A stretch of DNA of 64,000 nucleotides, taken from NCBI RefSeq assembly GCF_003815915.1, contig NZ_CP033929.1, positions 3,224,001-3,288,000 on the forward strand. The letters are read 5' to 3'. The stretch is from Chryseobacterium indoltheticum. GTDB lineage: Bacteria; Bacteroidota; Bacteroidia; Flavobacteriales; Weeksellaceae. Made by a program: the position numbers and the translations under genes. The notes below the pieces were generated by a model. That model worked only from the letters and a program-made list of their open reading frames with translations. It did not search any database and was not told where the DNA came from. Of the stretch, positions 60,274 to 64,000 are shown piece by piece. The first letter of the stretch is position 1. Every line of letters starts with the position of its first letter.

Positions 60274-62793
60274 TTATTTTTGTGTCGATTCGTACGTTTC
60301 TACCAATCTCACAAACTCCGCTCTGTAGCCATCTTCATCTTTTCCTCTTCCTTTTTTAGCAAGGCTTTCAATATCTTTTAAATCTTTATTTTTTATTAGT
60401 GCAGAATTTCTTAAAACCAAGCCAAACCAAGCAACTGAAGAAGCAAATTTGAAGTCATCGCTCGAGGATGAAAAAGATTGATTGGTATTTTTAACAACCT
60501 GAACAATTTCAGAACTTTGATCACCATCAGGTTTTTTGTATCTGAATTTTACCGTTGCCAATTCATTATTAAAATTTTCATCATTTGTATTTTTAGTATA
60601 TTTTAGATCATTTTCTTTTGGTAAAAATTCAGAATTCACATCGGCAGGAATGACTTCGTATAAAGCCGTTACGGTGTGACCGCTTCCCAATTCTCCTGCG
60701 TCAATTTTATCGTTGGTAAAATCTTCGTTCTTTAGTTTTCGGTTTTCGTAACCAATCAAGCGGTAAGACTTTACGTATTTCGGATTAAATTCAATCTGAA
60801 TTTTCACATCTTTAGCAATGGCATACATGTTTCCGGCAAACTCTTTTCCAAGAAATTTATTGGCTTCCTGAAGATTATCGATGTAAGCATAATTTCCGTT
60901 TCCTTTATTGGCTAAAGTTTCCATGCGGTTATCTTTGAAATTTCCCATTCCGAAACCTAAACACGTAAGGAAAACGCCAGATTTTCTTTTTTCTTCTACC
61001 AAAGTCTGAAGATCGCCTGTTGAAGAAGCTCCCACATTAAAATCTCCGTCTGTAGCGATGATTACACGATTGTTTCCATTTTTGATGAAATTTTCCTGAG
61101 CCAATTTGTAAGCTAATTCAATCCCTTGTCCACCCGCTGTACTTCCGCCTGCCTGAAGTTTATCTAAAGCTTCAATAATTTTATTTTTTTCTTTGGCCGA
61201 AGTCGGTGGTAAAACCATTCCTGCGCTTCCCGCATAGACTACAATTCCTACTTTATCGGTTGGTCTTAATTGATCCAAAAGTACTTTAAAAGAAGATTTC
61301 AACAATGGTAATTTATTCGGTTCATTCATTGAGCCTGAAACATCAATCAGAAACACAAAATTTGAATTGGGAAGTTTATCTGTTGGAATTTCCTTTCCCT
61401 GTAATCCTATTTTCAGTAATTTATGTTGTTTATTCCAAGGGGAATCATTGTATTCTGTATTAATTGAAAACGGCTGATTATTTTTTGGTTGCGGATAATC
61501 GTATTTAAAATAATTAATCATTTCCTCAATTCTCACCGCATTTTTATTTACATATTCTCCATTGTTAATCATTCTGCGAATGTTGGAATACGCCGCTTTA
61601 TCAACATCAATCGAAAACGTTGAGACCGACTGATTTTTCGTCAATGCAAAAGGATTCTCTACAAAAGCATCGTATTCTTCACTATTTCTTTGCTGGATCT
61701 GTTTTGAAATATTAATACTATCCTGAACTTTCTGCAGTTTCTCAAAAGCTTTTCTTTCTTTTCTCGATAGTTTTTTAGTTTTAATGACGATCACTCCATT
61801 TGAAGCTCTGTTTCCATAAATTGCTGTTGCGGAAGCGTCTTTTAAAACAGAAACACTTTCAATTGTATTTGGGTTTAAAGTGCTAAAAGCTTTACTGTCT
61901 GAAATTTTTCCGTTGATAACATATAAAGGATTTGAGCTTGCATTTAAAGTACTCATTCCTCTGATTAAAATTGGTTTGGAAGAACCTGGAATTCCTAAAT
62001 TTGGCATTATTTGAAGACCTGAAACTGTTCCAATTAAAGTTTGTGAAATATTATTATTTTGTTTGAATTCATTTTTAATATTATAATTTGGTGCAGAATT
62101 TTGATATTGAATACTATTATTATTTCCCATCGCAATTATTGGTAATGAATTTACATAACCTTGCGAACTGGATTTTTGATTGTTTAAAATTTCTGTAGAT
62201 GTTATTGAAGTAGCATTTGAAGTATAAGATTGTTTTTTTTCAGCTCTATAACCTGTCACTACAACTTCTTCAATATTAATTTCTTTGTCATCATAATCCA
62301 AAATACCATCACCATCTGGTTCCATATAAACTACATTCCCGTGTGTTATATTTGAGTTTTGCGATGGCATTTCATTATTATAAATGGGAGAAATTTTAGG
62401 TTCGGGAACAAATGATTCATATACCAAAACCTCAGGCTTATGACTTTCTTTTTGAGAATAAATTTCTTTTTCAATATTAGATTTCACCGTACTATCAACC
62501 GCCTGAACATCTGAATTTAATTTAAGAGAAACCGTATTTTGAGCAATTGCAGGTTTATTAATTTCAGAAACATTATTTATACTAATAAAGTAAAATGCTC
62601 CCAAACCAATGATCAAACTTGCAGCAATTCCATAAGGAAACCAAATTGGAATGATTCTTTTCTTATCTTCTTTTTTATCTAATTTTTCTTCAACTTTAGC
62701 CCAAACTTTATCAAAACCCGGAAAAGTAGCAGGTTCTTCCAAAGAGTGAGAAGCCTCATTGAATTTTTTATCTATATCGTGATTATTTTCCAT
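60274..62793 (-). CDS. Anti-sigma-like fusion: cytosolic segment, TM helix, TonB plug, VWA domain
   Basis: 839 residues. Residues 1-45 are hydrophilic, with one membrane helix at about 47-73 (no signal peptide): the layout of Bacteroidota anti-sigma factors, and the gene sits 11 bp after a sigma-factor gene. A Ca-binding-type DxDxD stretch (D160-D169) leads into EVVVTGYRAE and a SusC-type plug (about 174-340; KPILIRGMST, PLYVINGKI, LKDASATAIYGNRASNGVIVI). A YfbK-like VWA domain (about 370-839) follows with MIDAS D484-x-S486-x-S488. The plug and VWA would lie in the periplasm, tethered to the inner membrane. The anti-sigma role is inferred from position and topology. Confidence 0.85.
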   Translation of the reverse strand: MENNHDIDKKFNEASHSLEEPATFPGFDKVWAKVEEKLDKKEDKKRIIPIWFPYGIAASLIIGLGAFYFISINNVSEINKPAIAQNTVSLKLNSDVQAVDSTVKSNIEKEIYSQKESHKPEVLVYESFVPEPKISPIYNNEMPSQNSNITHGNVVYMEPDGDGILDYDDKEINIEEVVVTGYRAEKKQSYTSNATSITSTEILNNQKSSSQGYVNSLPIIAMGNNNSIQYQNSAPNYNIKNEFKQNNNISQTLIGTVSGLQIMPNLGIPGSSKPILIRGMSTLNASSNPLYVINGKISDSKAFSTLNPNTIESVSVLKDASATAIYGNRASNGVIVIKTKKLSRKERKAFEKLQKVQDSINISKQIQQRNSEEYDAFVENPFALTKNQSVSTFSIDVDKAAYSNIRRMINNGEYVNKNAVRIEEMINYFKYDYPQPKNNQPFSINTEYNDSPWNKQHKLLKIGLQGKEIPTDKLPNSNFVFLIDVSGSMNEPNKLPLLKSSFKVLLDQLRPTDKVGIVVYAGSAGMVLPPTSAKEKNKIIEALDKLQAGGSTAGGQGIELAYKLAQENFIKNGNNRVIIATDGDFNVGASSTGDLQTLVEEKRKSGVFLTCLGFGMGNFKDNRMETLANKGNGNYAYIDNLQEANKFLGKEFAGNMYAIAKDVKIQIEFNPKYVKSYRLIGYENRKLKNEDFTNDKIDAGELGSGHTVTALYEVIPADVNSEFLPKENDLKYTKNTNDENFNNELATVKFRYKKPDGDQSSEIVQVVKNTNQSFSSSSDDFKFASSVAWFGLVLRNSALIKNKDLKDIESLAKKGRGKDEDGYRAEFVRLVETYESTQK

Positions 62794-62804
62794 TGTGTAA
62801 AAGT

Positions 62805-63323
62805 TTAAATGTTATGATTTACCAATAATTCCTGAAGTTTTTTCCGTGCAAAATTCAGCTGAGATTTTGATGTTCCTTCGCTTATCGAAAGCATTGTTGC
62901 AATCTCTTTATGCGGATATCCTTCAATGGCAAATAGGTTGAAAATTGCTCTGCAACCTTCAGGAAGAAAATTCAGAAGTTTCAAAATATCTTTTTCAAAA
63001 GAAACTGTATCAGCTAAAGTATCCGGAGATTCTACAAACTGATCGTCTAATGAAATATAAAGCGCTTTCATACTTCTGAGTTTTTGCAAACATTCATTCA
63101 CCGCAATTTTTTTTGCCCAAGCTTCAAAAATATCATGGTTTTGCAGTTGATTAAGTTTCGTAAAGATCTTATAAAAAGTATCGGCCAATACTTCTTGTAT
63201 GTCTTCATCGTTTTTCAGATAGCGTTTGCAAACCGCATACAGTTTGCCCGCCATTTTTTCGTAAACTTTCCGCTGTGCATTGCGGTCGTTCCGTTGGCAT
63301 TCTATCAGTAATTCTTTTTCCAT
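62805..63323 (-). CDS. ECF-type RNA polymerase sigma factor
   Basis: A 172-residue sigma-70 family protein with region 2 (about 20-85; LADTFYKIFTKLNQLQNHDIFEAWAKKIAVNECLQKLRS) and region 4 (about 115-170; EGYPHKEIATMLSISEGTSKSQLNFARKKLQELL). It is the first gene of the operon, followed by the anti-sigma-like plug/VWA protein, and probably directs transcription of this operon and other envelope genes. A 7-mer array lies upstream. Confidence 0.93.
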   Translation of the reverse strand: MEKELLIECQRNDRNAQRKVYEKMAGKLYAVCKRYLKNDEDIQEVLADTFYKIFTKLNQLQNHDIFEAWAKKIAVNECLQKLRSMKALYISLDDQFVESPDTLADTVSFEKDILKLLNFLPEGCRAIFNLFAIEGYPHKEIATMLSISEGTSKSQLNFARKKLQELLVNHNI

Positions 63324-63706
63324 AGTCAGGCTTTATACTCTTATAGATGCAGGAAACTTCGGGCAGGTTGGAAACATTGTAAACTTTTTTTAAAAATAAG
63401 GAAAGTTGCTGATAGTTTTTAGTTGATAGTTGATAGACTGAAACTCGTATATTATTAATATTTATAAATCTTAAGTTAAAACTAATAAAATCACTCTAAA
63501 ACTCTAAAACACCCCAACTCTAATTCCCTAAAACCCTCCCACTCAATTTTAACCCTTTTTTAACATAAAATCTTGTAACATATCCTTAACATTGCAGACT
63601 ATTAGAATATAATTTTAAAGCTGATAAAATTGGGTTTGATTAAGAGGAGAAATTTTGATCGAATCCAATTTGAAAATCACCTTTAAAAATAAATAGATCG
63701 TTACTT
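63324..63706. other. Divergent promoter region with heptamer array
   Basis: The 383 bp separate the sigma-factor gene and the peptidase gene. It contains GATAGTT, TTTAGTT, GATAGTT, GATAGAC (63411-63438) and is otherwise AT-rich, with no reading frame. No TAnnTTTG box is clearly placed; the sigma gene may be read by its own sigma factor. Confidence 0.45.
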
Positions 63707-64000
63707 ATGAAAAACAAAAGATTTGCGTCATTACTTTTTGTTTTATGCGCAGGAAGTATGATGTTTGCTCAGGATGACCTGATCAACAAGTTGAAAAACA
63801 ATCAGTCTCAAAATGCCAATTTCCAATTTACCACGTTAAAAGATGTGGGTGCAACTTCGGTAAAAAACCAAGGTTCATCAGGAACATGCTGGAGCTATTC
63901 AGGAAACTCTTTCCTTGAGTCTGAAATGCAGAGGATGGGCAAAAAGCCGGTTGATTTGGCTGAAATCTTTACCGCAAGAAATTCTTATCACGATAAAGCA
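63707..64000 (+). CDS. C1-family cysteine peptidase, aminopeptidase C/bleomycin hydrolase-like (3' end outside window)
   Basis: 98 codons visible. A signal peptide (MKNKRFASLLFVLCAGSMMFAQ) is followed by KDVGATSVKNQGSSGTCWSYSGNSFLESEMQRMG, the papain-like active-site block with the oxyanion Gln and catalytic Cys. The short spacing from signal to active site and LAEIFTARNSYHDKA resemble bleomycin hydrolase/PepC-type enzymes exported by flavobacteria. The gene runs off the window. Confidence 0.88.
   Translation, partial: MKNKRFASLLFVLCAGSMMFAQDDLINKLKNNQSQNANFQFTTLKDVGATSVKNQGSSGTCWSYSGNSFLESEMQRMGKKPVDLAEIFTARNSYHDKA

Noticed and set aside
1..64000. tRNA, rRNA, riboswitch or insertion sequence
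   Set aside because: I found no CCA-ended cloverleaf, no rRNA block, no transposase frame and no recognisable riboswitch such as TPP or cobalamin.

Overview
The window is AT-rich chromosomal DNA from a member of the Bacteroidota, most probably a Chryseobacterium-like Weeksellaceae flavobacterium. The basis is the gene content (SusC-type outer-membrane barrel, TonB plug domains, MacAB/TolC-like efflux, PQQ sugar dehydrogenase, GH3 and GH29 glycosidases, GldA-like ATPase), many N-termini that look like Sec or lipoprotein signals, and promoters fitting the Bacteroidota -7 consensus TAnnTTTG. I see no rRNA, tRNA, CRISPR array, phage or intact insertion sequence. Genus level is an inference from protein style.

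Layout. 1-9.9 kb (minus strand): a truncated YtcJ-like amidohydrolase, an isochorismatase-like hydrolase, a pirin, an NhaP-type antiporter / pseudo-receiver / Crp-Fnr trio, a cupin, and an electrophile-detoxification operon (two MhqO-like ring-cleaving dioxygenases, GNAT, MhqD-like hydrolase). Three of these transcription units share the same AACTAGTT-centred motif exactly 20 bp upstream of a -7 box, which defines a candidate regulon. 10-16.2 kb (plus): a decayed alpha/beta-hydrolase, then a four-gene redox cassette (sorbitol-dehydrogenase-like small subunit, GMC oxidoreductase with 3Fe-4S cysteines, RebD/VioB-type ferritin-like protein, a beta-rich protein). 16.3-22.7 kb: a biotin operon (diiron protein-bioF-bioD-bioB-bioA) divergent from a MocR-type regulator. 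22.9-33.2 kb: a MacAB/TolC-like efflux operon with an embedded Zn-metalloprotease, divergent from an NtrC/NtrB-like two-component system. 33.7-45.5 kb: mixed housekeeping and secreted genes, lpd, PQQ dehydrogenase, GH3, GH29. 45.7-46.0 kb: a 42-bp minisatellite. 46-51 kb: a GbsR/MarR regulator and a six-gene operon (membrane protein, DCC thiol oxidoreductase, desaturase, SRPBCC, DUF2071, TIGR01777 epimerase). 51.2-63.3 kb: a five-gene envelope operon. The window ends in a C1-family cysteine peptidase.

The most unusual locus is the 51.2-63.3 kb operon. It encodes an ECF sigma factor, a membrane protein in the anti-sigma position that fuses a short cytosolic segment, a membrane helix, a SusC-type TonB plug and a VWA domain, a SusC-like barrel that appears to lack its own plug, an alpha-2-macroglobulin with a thioester motif and a second embedded plug, and a VWA lipoprotein. 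Barrel and plug therefore sit on different polypeptides, next to sigma/anti-sigma signalling. I am not aware of a described system with this arrangement, but I could not search.

A second theme is repeats. Short arrays with a 7-bp period occur in at least nine intergenic gaps, among them (CTTTTAT)10 and a plant-telomere-like (TTTAGGG)7, several forming inverted arms. There are also two copies of a structured element with one compensatory base pair, and several dispersed inverted repeats. Starts were moved inward from the longest reading frame where the longer N-terminus was only translated promoter or repeat sequence; each case is stated in its entry.
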